From the NCBI GenBank assembly GCA_025351355.1, contig JANXWC010000080.1:1-64000 (forward strand): 64,000 nucleotides of DNA. The letters run 5' to 3'. Source of the stretch: Hyphomicrobiaceae bacterium. Its GTDB lineage: Bacteria; Pseudomonadota; Alphaproteobacteria; Rhizobiales; Hyphomicrobiaceae. Both the position numbers and the translations under genes were made by a program. Each line of letters opens with the position of its first letter. Position 1 is the first letter of the stretch. The notes beneath the pieces are model-generated. The model was not told the origin of the DNA. It worked only from the letters and a program-made list of their open reading frames with translations, and searched no databases. Shown one piece after another: positions 9,310 through 16,820 of this stretch.

Positions 9310-10073
9310 ACGAGGCCACCTGGAGCAGCGGGCGCATTTGGATCACACGGCTGGTCGTTGTCGTCGCGTTTTTCAGTTTCTGGGAGTGGATTTCAGTGAC
9401 GCGCCGCGTCGACCCGATCCTGATCGGAGCGCCAAGCGGAATCCTTCATTTCATGTACCAGGAAGTATTTGTAACCCATAGCCTGCTGGAGGATTTCGCC
9501 TACACGTTGACGGCTACGCTGTTGGCATTCGGCCTGGGCAGCGTCGGCGGCATCCTGACTGGTATGTTGTTCGTGATGCGACCCAATATCGAAGCGGTTC
9601 TGAGTCCATTGCTGATGGCGCTGAATTCCATGCCGCGTATCGCGCTAGCGCCGCTATTCCTGATCTGGTTCGGCCTTGGCATCGGCTCGAAGATCGCGCT
9701 CGGCTTCAGCCTGACGTACTTCATCGTACTGACCAATACGGTCGCCGGTGGACGCGGCGTCAATCCCGATCACATCACGCTTGCGCATACGCTCGGTGCC
9801 AGCGGCAGCCAGATCTTCCGCAAGTTTACGCTCCCGAGCGCCGTCCCGGTTATTTTCAACGGTCTGCGGTTGGGGTTGGTGTTTGCGTTGCTGGGCGTGA
9901 TCGGTGGCGAGATTTTGGCATCGGAACACGGCCTCGGGGGCGCGCTGCAGTTACTGGCAGCCAGCTTCAAGACGAGCGGCGTGTTTGCCGTGATAATCTT
10001 CCTGGCGATGGTCGGTGTCGGCATCACCTTCATCATGAGCTGGCTGGAAAACCGGCTGCTCAAGTGGCGGTGA
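9306..10073 (+). CDS. ABC transporter permease, NitT/TauT (SsuC) type
   Basis: Inner-membrane permease of 255 residues with about six hydrophobic segments. The BPD permease coupling loop (HTLGASGSQIFRKFTLPSA region) is in the second half. The start overlaps the ATPase stop (ATGA at 9306-9309). It completes the three-gene importer and is the last gene of the sulfatase operon; a nested-palindrome repeat follows it rather than a classical terminator. Confidence 0.93.
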   Translation: MNEATWSSGRIWITRLVVVVAFFSFWEWISVTRRVDPILIGAPSGILHFMYQEVFVTHSLLEDFAYTLTATLLAFGLGSVGGILTGMLFVMRPNIEAVLSPLLMALNSMPRIALAPLFLIWFGLGIGSKIALGFSLTYFIVLTNTVAGGRGVNPDHITLAHTLGASGSQIFRKFTLPSAVPVIFNGLRLGLVFALLGVIGGEILASEHGLGGALQLLAASFKTSGVFAVIIFLAMVGVGITFIMSWLENRLLKWR

Positions 10074-10135
10074 TGGCTTTGGCTGCACTTGCGTGCGCGG
10101 CGGCGAGACTGCCAAACGGCACATGCAATAGATCG

Positions 10136-10240
10136 TAGGGCGCAATAGCGGCTGCGTATTGCGCCGGAGGCGGGCACGGCTTTGCCCGCCGACATCGGAC
10201 TCGCGGAAGGTGCAATACACCAAACGGTTATTGCACCCTA
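10136..10240. repeat. Nested palindromic intergenic repeat
   Basis: Between two convergent genes lie three stacked inverted repeats: TAGGGCGCAATA (10136-10147) with TATTGCGCC (10157-10165), GGCGGGCA (10169-10176) with TGCCCGCC (10183-10190), and GGTGCAATA (10209-10217) with TATTGCACC (10229-10237). The outermost arms (10136-10147 and 10229-10240) also pair with one mismatch. It looks like a REP-type element that could fold as a cruciform or RNA end structure. There is no T-run, so it is not a standard terminator. Confidence 0.75.
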
Positions 10241-10276
10241 TATCTGCGTCCGGCGCCAACGCTGGTCACGCTTTTG

Positions 10277-11368
10277 TCACGCGTCGAACATAACGACCGA
10301 GCGCAGGCCATTGCCCTTTTTCATATTGGCGAAGCCTTCGTTGATCTCCGGCAGCTTGATGCGCGCTGAAATCCAATCGTCGAGATGCAGCCGGCCCTTG
10401 AGATAGTGCTCGATCAGGCGAGGCATATCCACGCGGAAGCGATTGGAGCCCATCGACGAGCCCTGGATTTTTTTCTCGCCGCGCAGAAAGTCGATCCCGT
10501 GCAGCTCGATCTTGGTGCCGAACGGAATCATACCAACGATGGTGGCGACGCCACCCGGCCCCAGCATCTGGAACGACTGCTCGGCGGTGAGTTTGGAGCC
10601 CACGGCTTCGATGGTGTGATGCACCTGGCCCTTGGTCAACTCCTGCACCTGCTTGACCGGATCGCCATTGCGTGTGTCAACGACATCTGTTGCGCCGATC
10701 TTTGTCGCCAATTGCAGGCGCGCCGCGTTGGTATCAACGGCGATGATACGCCCGGCTCCGGCAATTGCCGCGCCGTTGATGGCCGACATGCCGATGCCGC
10801 CGCAGCCGATCACCACGACGGTCTCGCCCGGCGCAACCTTGGCGGTGTTGAAAATCGCGCCGGTGCCGGTGACAACAGCGCAACCGATCAGCGCCGCACG
10901 ATCGAGGGGCATATCCTCGCGGATCTTCACTATTGCGTTCTCGTGCACCAGCATCTGCTCGGCGAACGACGAAAGATTGAGGAATTGGTGGATTTTTCCG
11001 GTCTTGTTCCAGGTCATGCGGTTGGACACGCCCGGCATCAATCTGACGTCGGTGTTGGTGCAGATGGCGGGGCGTCCCGACGTACATTGCTCGCACGTGC
11101 CGCAGAACACCGACAGGCAAGTGACAACGTGATCGCCCTTCTTGACGTAGGTGACATCGGAACCGACCTGCTCGACAACGCCAGCTGATTCATGGCCGAG
11201 GACAGCCGGCAACGGATGCGGGAACAGCCCTTCCATGAAGTGCAGATCGGAGTGGCACAGCCCCGCGCATACAGTGCGGATAAGTACCTCCCGAGGGCCT
11301 GGCTTCTTAACCCCGACCTCCTCGATCACCAGCGGCTTGTTCGCCTCGTAGAGCACGGCAGCTTTCAT
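10277..11368 (-). CDS. Zinc-dependent alcohol dehydrogenase, class III-like
   Basis: Medium-chain zinc alcohol dehydrogenase of 363 residues. Catalytic zinc ligands are visible as Cys38 and His60 (GHES), and the structural zinc cysteines as Cys89, Cys92, Cys95 and Cys103. The Rossmann motif GCGGIGMSAINGA lies near residue 190. It oxidises alcohols or reduces aldehydes with NAD(H), and similarity to the class III/mycothiol-NDMA groups leaves the thiol cofactor open. It is monocistronic and convergent with the sulfatase operon. Upstream, 261 bases separate it from the divergent multidomain gene; I saw no clear operator there. Confidence 0.92.
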   Translation of the reverse strand: MKAAVLYEANKPLVIEEVGVKKPGPREVLIRTVCAGLCHSDLHFMEGLFPHPLPAVLGHESAGVVEQVGSDVTYVKKGDHVVTCLSVFCGTCEQCTSGRPAICTNTDVRLMPGVSNRMTWNKTGKIHQFLNLSSFAEQMLVHENAIVKIREDMPLDRAALIGCAVVTGTGAIFNTAKVAPGETVVVIGCGGIGMSAINGAAIAGAGRIIAVDTNAARLQLATKIGATDVVDTRNGDPVKQVQELTKGQVHHTIEAVGSKLTAEQSFQMLGPGGVATIVGMIPFGTKIELHGIDFLRGEKKIQGSSMGSNRFRVDMPRLIEHYLKGRLHLDDWISARIKLPEINEGFANMKKGNGLRSVVMFDA

Positions 11369-11629
11369 TGTCGGCTTCCTCCCTCGGTTGCGGCGATGTC
11401 GAGATTACAGCGCTTCAAGACAAAATGGCAGCCAATTTCGCGAGGTATCCGCGAGCGGCGCAGGCCTGAACCGCGTGGGATTTTTCTGAAATTACGCGGC
11501 ATTCCAAGTTGGACGAGAGGTCGTCGCGCGACAGCTTATGCCTTATGCGGCTGACCTCGCAACGCTTGGTAACTGAAAATTCACCAATGGCGATGTAACT
11601 CCATTGCTCAACTCTTGGTTGATGTTTTC

Positions 11630-14600
11630 ATGGCTACTATCTTATTTTGTGCATCGGCGAGGTTTAAGCAACGGCAGTATTTGACCGTTTCGTTGGCGTT
11701 GGCTGCAAGCAGTTTGGCCGCCCAACCGGCTTTTGCCATCCCATCACCGGAACTTATTGTCGGTTCGGTCACAAGCCTCTCGCAAATCGCGACGCTGGCC
11801 ATGGCGATGTTTGGCGGTGGTGCCGCAATCGTTCATTCGCGCTCGCCCGACAGCCGGCCGAGAAGCCGCTTGCTTGCCCTGGCCTTAGGTCTGGTTTGCG
11901 CCGTTTCCCTCGGCCTCAATGCCGCTCAGTGGCATGAAAACAGTGCCGCGCGACAAGCACGCTTGGAAGCGACATTACTGCGGCCAACTCCAATTTCCAG
12001 CCTAGCCAGCCTCGATCCTCAATTAAACGACCTGACCTATGGGCAGCAATTGAAGCATCCCCTGGGTATCAGCACATCGGCGGCCGCGGATCTGCTGCAG
12101 AAGTCGGCAGCTGGCGACCTTACCGAAACAATCTTCATCGATGTGCGTGAGACCGCCGAAACCGAGATGGGTAATCTGCCCGGCGCTTTGGCTGTACGCT
12201 ATCCCGATTTTTCTGCAGCTAAGCTGAATCTAACCGACAAAAAAACTGTGCTGTTCTGCCATAACGGCAATCGCAGTCATGAGATCTGCGAAGCACTCAC
12301 CGCACTCGGCATACCCTGCCAATTTATTGTCGGTGGACTCGAGAAATGGGTGGTTGAGATGCGACCGATAACAGGCTTATCGGCGCGGTCACCGGCGGAC
12401 TTGAGGGCCATTCCGCCATATCGGAATCAACGCACTCTGCTCGACACAGAGCAGGTGCAACAACTGGTGCGCGACGAGAAAGCTCTGTTCATCGACGTCC
12501 GCACCGACAACGAATTCGCCGCGGGGCATCTCCCAAACGCGATCAACCTGTCAATCCGTAGTCTGCCGACCAAAAAACTCACCGCCAGCATCGCCGCTTT
12601 GCCACGGCGGCCTGTCATCATGCCCTGCTATGATAGCCGCGGTTGCTTCTTTGCAGAGGTACTTGGGCTTGAACTGACGCGTGCCGGATTTGACATTCGT
12701 GGTCGTTACACGGTGCCATCAGAATATTTCGTGCCGGCCAACCCACCGCCGCACGTGGCAGCGTGGGTCGCCGAAAGCCAGCGTAGCGTGTGGACTAGAG
12801 CCGAAGACTTTACAGCCGATATCGTTAGGCGGTTGGCGGCCGCGAGCGGTTTGCCGTTGGCAATTCTGCTGTTAGCAACGCTGTCGCGCTTGATCGTGCT
12901 GCCGCTGTCGTTGAAGGCCGAACGCGATCAACTGACCATCAAATCGTTGAAACCGCTTGTCACTGCGCTGCTTGATCGCACCAAAGATGACCGATCGCAG
13001 CGGGCGCATGCATTGCAGACCCTTTATCGCCGACACGGCTTAACTCCGGTGCGAAACCTTCTAGCGTTATTCTTTCTGCCGATCATGACACTGGCAACAG
13101 CCGGTATCTATCGCGAAGCTGTGCGCCTGCCTCGGAACTGGTTGTGGATACCCAATCTAGCCCAACCCGACACACACTTCGCTCTGCCGATCTCATTTGC
13201 CATTCTGATCGCCACCTATTTGCATATTACGATCGCTGATAGCTCGCGTCAGCGTATGCTCGTTTGGCTAGCCGGCGCCCCGGCCTTGACCGCAATCGCG
13301 TACTACTTGGGCGGCGCAATTGATCTATATCTCGTCGTGAGCGCGGCGCTGTTGCTGTCCCAACGCTTCATTGTCAAGCAATCGGCACAGCCAACAATAA
13401 AGCTGCGGTCTGGGATAAGGGTCCAATGGCAGCGGCTTTGGCTACCATCAGGTGTCATCACGCTCGACGACGCCGAGCGCCTTGTCGGTCGCGGCAACAA
13501 AGCATTGCGATTGGCTCAGTTGAAAGCCCGCGGCATTTGTGTTCCCACGGGCTTGTTGCTCACCCACACCTACCTCGACGAACTTGACGCCCTACCAGCG
13601 CACAAGCGCAAGCGAAGGCTCGACCGTCTGTGGCGGAAACTGGGCGCATCCAAACTCGTCGTGCGTAGTTGTGGCGCAGCTGAAGACGGCGCCAAGCAGA
13701 GCTTCGCAGGTGTTTTCCACTCCGAACTCGGCGTCGAGCGCGCGGCACTTGCCACCGCAATCGCGTCCGTACGCGCCTCATTCTCGTCTGAGCGCGCAGC
13801 AAGCTACGGCTTCGCCCCGGAGAGCGGAAATGTGCTGCTTCAAACGATGATGCACGCTGAATATTCGGGAGTGCTATTCACACGCGATCCCGTGGCCGCC
13901 GGCGCCATGTTGGTGGAACTCGTCGAAGGGACAGCGGACGGCTTAGTATCCGGTACGGTGACACCTAAGCCTTTCCGCTTCGGCATCAAATCGCTGCGAC
14001 CGCTCGGCGATGCATCGCCGCCAATTTCACTTCACCCTCTATTGGACATCGGCACGCAGGCAGCAAGCTTGTTTGGACGGCCGCAGGATATCGAGTGGAC
14101 CTACCGGCAGGGTGCCTTTCAGATCGTACAAAGCCGCGATGTCACGCATGAATTGAACAGCCCGGTGCAGCAAGACTGGACCCGTGTACTCGCCACAGTG
14201 ACTGCTGCCGATCCGGAGACAATCATTTTTGCGCAGACAGAAATGTCCGAGATGCTGCCGCGCCCGACGCCGCTGTCCTATGAGTTGATGGAAAAACTGT
14301 GGGCTCGCGACGGCAGCGTCGGGAGCGCTTGCCGTCGACTGGGATTGAACTATCAAGTTCACGAGGAGCAGCAACCGTATTTGGCGCTGATCACCGGTCG
14401 CCTCTATGTCGACAAACGCGAGGAAAAAGCCCGGGCGCCCCACGTCGGTAAATTGGCGCTGCGAAACCTGGAAAAATCCGCGGCAGCGATCGAAAAACAA
14501 TTCCGAAAAGAATTTCTGCCTGAATTCGAAGCGCGGATGGCGCTCTTGGCTGCCGTTGATTTCGATTGCATGAGTAAGGACGACCTGCTGACTACGCTTG

Positions 14601-15667
14601 ATCGTTTAGTCTCTTCTTTCGTGTGCGAAACGCATGTCGAAGTGGATATCATCAATATAGCCGCGCAATTGTTCGTCCAACGCACGCAGGCGGAACTATT
14701 GGCAGCGAACCTCGAGGTGGCTGGCTTCCTTTCGCATGTGTGTCCATCTGCGTCCGCGATCGCCATCGCGGCCACAAGCAAACTCGATCGCCAGGCCCGG
14801 GATCGAGCCGTGCGCGCCATCGTTGGTCATCGCGCGCCCGTCGATTACGAACTCGCCCAACCACGCTTCGCCGAGGATGATTCGTTGCTGGCGACTTTTT
14901 ATGGTTTTGGCGCAAACGCCGCCACATCTGACGCGGAGCCCGCAGTGGAGGAAGCGTCTTTGACATCGGCAAACACAGCCCTGCGTGAGACGATTGTGCG
15001 GGCGCGACGTTTCCAAACCCTAAAGGAGGATGCCAAGCACACCTCACTCAAGGAATTGGCAGCTATTCGACGCGCGGTGCTGGCTGTCGACCACAAATTC
15101 GCGCTCGACGGACTTGCATTTTTTGCTACCTTCGCCGAGTTGCAAACCCTCAAGAATGATGGTTCCCATCGCGTGCGCGCACTCGCCTCGGATCGCCGCG
15201 CTTTGTTTGAAGCTTTCGCGGAAGCCGCGCCACCGCCACCGGCACTGACATTGCGTTCCATTGAACACGCGACCGCAACCGCAATCGTCCGAGATCCAAA
15301 TGACGGACAGCCACTTGTCGGCATCCGTGTAGCTGGTTCCGCAGAGGTTGAAGGACGATGTTGCAGCGTATCGGCATCCGACGCCGAAATCGGTGCACCC
15401 ATCGCAGAGTTTTCACCAGGCGATATTATTGTGGCGCGGATGTTTCACCCGGCGTGGTTGCCCTATCTCGCTCAATGTGGCGGCATCGTCTGCGAAGTCG
15501 GCGGTTGGCTCAGCCATATGGCGCTACTGGCACGCGAACGGAACATTACGATGATTGTCGGCATTGGCGGACTTTCGACAATTGCCCATCATACGGTCGT
15601 CCGATTGCATCACAACGGCACGGTAGAGTGCATCGAGCAGCAATCGACGATGGTGGCGGCGCAGTGA
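11630..15667 (+). CDS. Multidomain membrane protein: double rhodanese, YidC/Oxa1-like and PPDK/PEP-synthase-like phosphotransferase
   Basis: Single open frame of 1345 residues. Hydrophobic N-terminus with segments near 15-37, 50-68 and 80-97. Rhodanese 1 at about 145-250 has active-site Cys210 in CHNGNRS; rhodanese 2 at about 270-375 has Cys333 in CYDSRGC. A YidC/Oxa1-like region at about 390-585 shows the groove arginine (Arg420, in LSRLIVLPLS), the KDDRSQ and LYRRHGLTP segments and LWIPNLAQPD, with about five membrane helices. A PPDK N-terminal ATP-binding domain at about 610-840 has VRSCGAAED, FAGVFHSELG and DIEW. A middle segment has LPRPTPLS, and the C-terminal swivelling domain carries the phospho-histidine His1296 in GGWLSHMALLARE. 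All catalytic residues look intact. The role is unknown. There is no clear Shine-Dalgarno; TTG at 11615 is an alternative start. Confidence 0.88.
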   Translation: MATILFCASARFKQRQYLTVSLALAASSLAAQPAFAIPSPELIVGSVTSLSQIATLAMAMFGGGAAIVHSRSPDSRPRSRLLALALGLVCAVSLGLNAAQWHENSAARQARLEATLLRPTPISSLASLDPQLNDLTYGQQLKHPLGISTSAAADLLQKSAAGDLTETIFIDVRETAETEMGNLPGALAVRYPDFSAAKLNLTDKKTVLFCHNGNRSHEICEALTALGIPCQFIVGGLEKWVVEMRPITGLSARSPADLRAIPPYRNQRTLLDTEQVQQLVRDEKALFIDVRTDNEFAAGHLPNAINLSIRSLPTKKLTASIAALPRRPVIMPCYDSRGCFFAEVLGLELTRAGFDIRGRYTVPSEYFVPANPPPHVAAWVAESQRSVWTRAEDFTADIVRRLAAASGLPLAILLLATLSRLIVLPLSLKAERDQLTIKSLKPLVTALLDRTKDDRSQRAHALQTLYRRHGLTPVRNLLALFFLPIMTLATAGIYREAVRLPRNWLWIPNLAQPDTHFALPISFAILIATYLHITIADSSRQRMLVWLAGAPALTAIAYYLGGAIDLYLVVSAALLLSQRFIVKQSAQPTIKLRSGIRVQWQRLWLPSGVITLDDAERLVGRGNKALRLAQLKARGICVPTGLLLTHTYLDELDALPAHKRKRRLDRLWRKLGASKLVVRSCGAAEDGAKQSFAGVFHSELGVERAALATAIASVRASFSSERAASYGFAPESGNVLLQTMMHAEYSGVLFTRDPVAAGAMLVELVEGTADGLVSGTVTPKPFRFGIKSLRPLGDASPPISLHPLLDIGTQAASLFGRPQDIEWTYRQGAFQIVQSRDVTHELNSPVQQDWTRVLATVTAADPETIIFAQTEMSEMLPRPTPLSYELMEKLWARDGSVGSACRRLGLNYQVHEEQQPYLALITGRLYVDKREEKARAPHVGKLALRNLEKSAAAIEKQFRKEFLPEFEARMALLAAVDFDCMSKDDLLTTLDRLVSSFVCETHVEVDIINIAAQLFVQRTQAELLAANLEVAGFLSHVCPSASAIAIAATSKLDRQARDRAVRAIVGHRAPVDYELAQPRFAEDDSLLATFYGFGANAATSDAEPAVEEASLTSANTALRETIVRARRFQTLKEDAKHTSLKELAAIRRAVLAVDHKFALDGLAFFATFAELQTLKNDGSHRVRALASDRRALFEAFAEAAPPPPALTLRSIEHATATAIVRDPNDGQPLVGIRVAGSAEVEGRCCSVSASDAEIGAPIAEFSPGDIIVARMFHPAWLPYLAQCGGIVCEVGGWLSHMALLARERNITMIVGIGGLSTIAHHTVVRLHHNGTVECIEQQSTMVAAQ

Positions 15668-15696
15668 TCGCGGCGAGCGACTCAAATCGCCGAAGT

Positions 15697-15780
15697 CTAT
15701 TTGATAAACAGCACCAAAATGGTCATCGCAAAGACGGCCGCAGTGTTCCCGAAGCCGATACTCAATGAACGAAAAAGCAT
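15697..15780 (-). CDS. 27-residue single-pass membrane peptide (small ORF)
   Basis: Minus-strand frame of 28 codons including the stop, starting at ATG 15778-15780 with AGGAG on the coding strand seven bases upstream, one of the clearest ribosome binding sites in the window. The peptide begins MLFRSLSIGF, has a hydrophobic stretch at about residues 14-26 and ends in Lys, fitting a one-helix membrane protein. It lies tail-to-tail with the rhodanese-YidC fusion gene (30 bases between stops) and divergent from the PstS-like gene. I do not recognise it. Coding status is inferred from the start site and composition only. Confidence 0.6.
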   Translation of the reverse strand: MLFRSLSIGFGNTAAVFAMTILVLFIK

Positions 15781-15833
15781 ATGAATTCTCCTTTTATAAA
15801 TCGTGACCTAAACTCGTTTAAACTCACGAAGCA

Positions 15834-15872
15834 AAGCGTATTGCATTAGAAACATAAGCAATTGATACGCTT
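15834..15872. promoter_or_regulatory. Inverted repeat between divergent genes, candidate operator
   Basis: AAGCGTATTGC (15834-15844) faces GCAATTGATACGCTT (15858-15872). The arms match except for a four-base insertion in the right arm. It lies between the 27-residue peptide gene and the PstS-like gene in an AT-rich stretch, where a shared regulator could act on both promoters. I could not assign a -35/-10 pair with confidence. Confidence 0.4.
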
Positions 15873-15977
15873 TTCATTTGCCCTATGCTTAAGATACATT
15901 TTTTAACCGCCGCCATTATTCTAGATATTATGATCATCAACCAGCTGCCCGCAGCGCCTGCACATCGGAAAACAACA

Positions 15978-16781
15978 ATGACCAAAAGTTTCGCACGAGA
16001 GAAAACATCAACAAGACCGTTGCGCGCCAAAGAGATCGCGCTGATAGTTAGCGCGGTGATTTGCACGCCGGCCTGTGCAGAAAGTCTTATCGTGCAGGGA
16101 TCCACGACATTTAATTCTCGTTTGATGGAACCTTATCAACGAGCCATCGAAGGAATGTCGGGCGTTAGTCTGCAGGTAATTCCAAACAAAACTCTCAATG
16201 GATTAAATGCGCTGCTCGAAGGCCGCGCCGATCTGGCTATGATTTCGTCGGCCCTGGATACGGAATTGTTGGTCCTGCGAGCATTGAACAAGCCGGGAGT
16301 GGACAAACTCGTTAGCCATCAGATAACCAACACACGGATCGCGTTTGTCGTTCACCCGAGCAATCCAGTACGGACTGCCGGCATCGAAACCATTCGCAAA
16401 ATCCTGCTTGGGCGAATTTCCAATTGGCGAGAATTGGGCGGTCCCGATTTGCCGATCCGAGTAACATTTGTCAGCAAAGCGGGGGGCGTGACGCAGACCG
16501 TGCAGGCGCAAGTACTGGACGGCCGGCCGATTGAAGCTTTGAACCCCATTCCAATGAGTTCAGCTGAACAGGTCATCAAGGTGGTCGAACAAGAACCTGG
16601 CGCACTGGGCTTAGCCCAAATCCGCCTGGTAACGGATCGCAAACTTCCCGAACTTGCGACGGATGTGACGGTATCTCAGGTGCTGGCCCTCGTCACGCTA
16701 GGTGAACCGAGCAAAGCTGCGAGTGAAGTGATCGACGCGACCCCCAAAATTGCCAGCAAACGCCTGGCTGCAGCGCAATAG
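15978..16781 (+). CDS. PstS-like periplasmic binding protein
   Basis: Exported protein of 267 residues with the PBP-like fold of phosphate-binding PstS proteins. A signal sequence near residues 15-34 ends in CTPACAES, and the mature part opens with the anion-binding GSTTF segment. Later features (HPSNPV, ILLGRISNWRELGG) follow the PstS/SphX pattern. No pstCAB or phoU genes are nearby, so it is an orphan receptor or a sensor component. The frame is open 31 codons further upstream; I prefer the ATG at 15978 because it places a normal signal peptide. It sits 39 bases before a c-di-GMP enzyme and follows the fusion gene, suggesting one functional locus (inference). Confidence 0.82.
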   Translation: MTKSFAREKTSTRPLRAKEIALIVSAVICTPACAESLIVQGSTTFNSRLMEPYQRAIEGMSGVSLQVIPNKTLNGLNALLEGRADLAMISSALDTELLVLRALNKPGVDKLVSHQITNTRIAFVVHPSNPVRTAGIETIRKILLGRISNWRELGGPDLPIRVTFVSKAGGVTQTVQAQVLDGRPIEALNPIPMSSAEQVIKVVEQEPGALGLAQIRLVTDRKLPELATDVTVSQVLALVTLGEPSKAASEVIDATPKIASKRLAAAQ

Positions 16782-16820
16782 CCCGATTGGCGACCGCCGC
16801 GCGAAGATGCGCCCTTGAAA

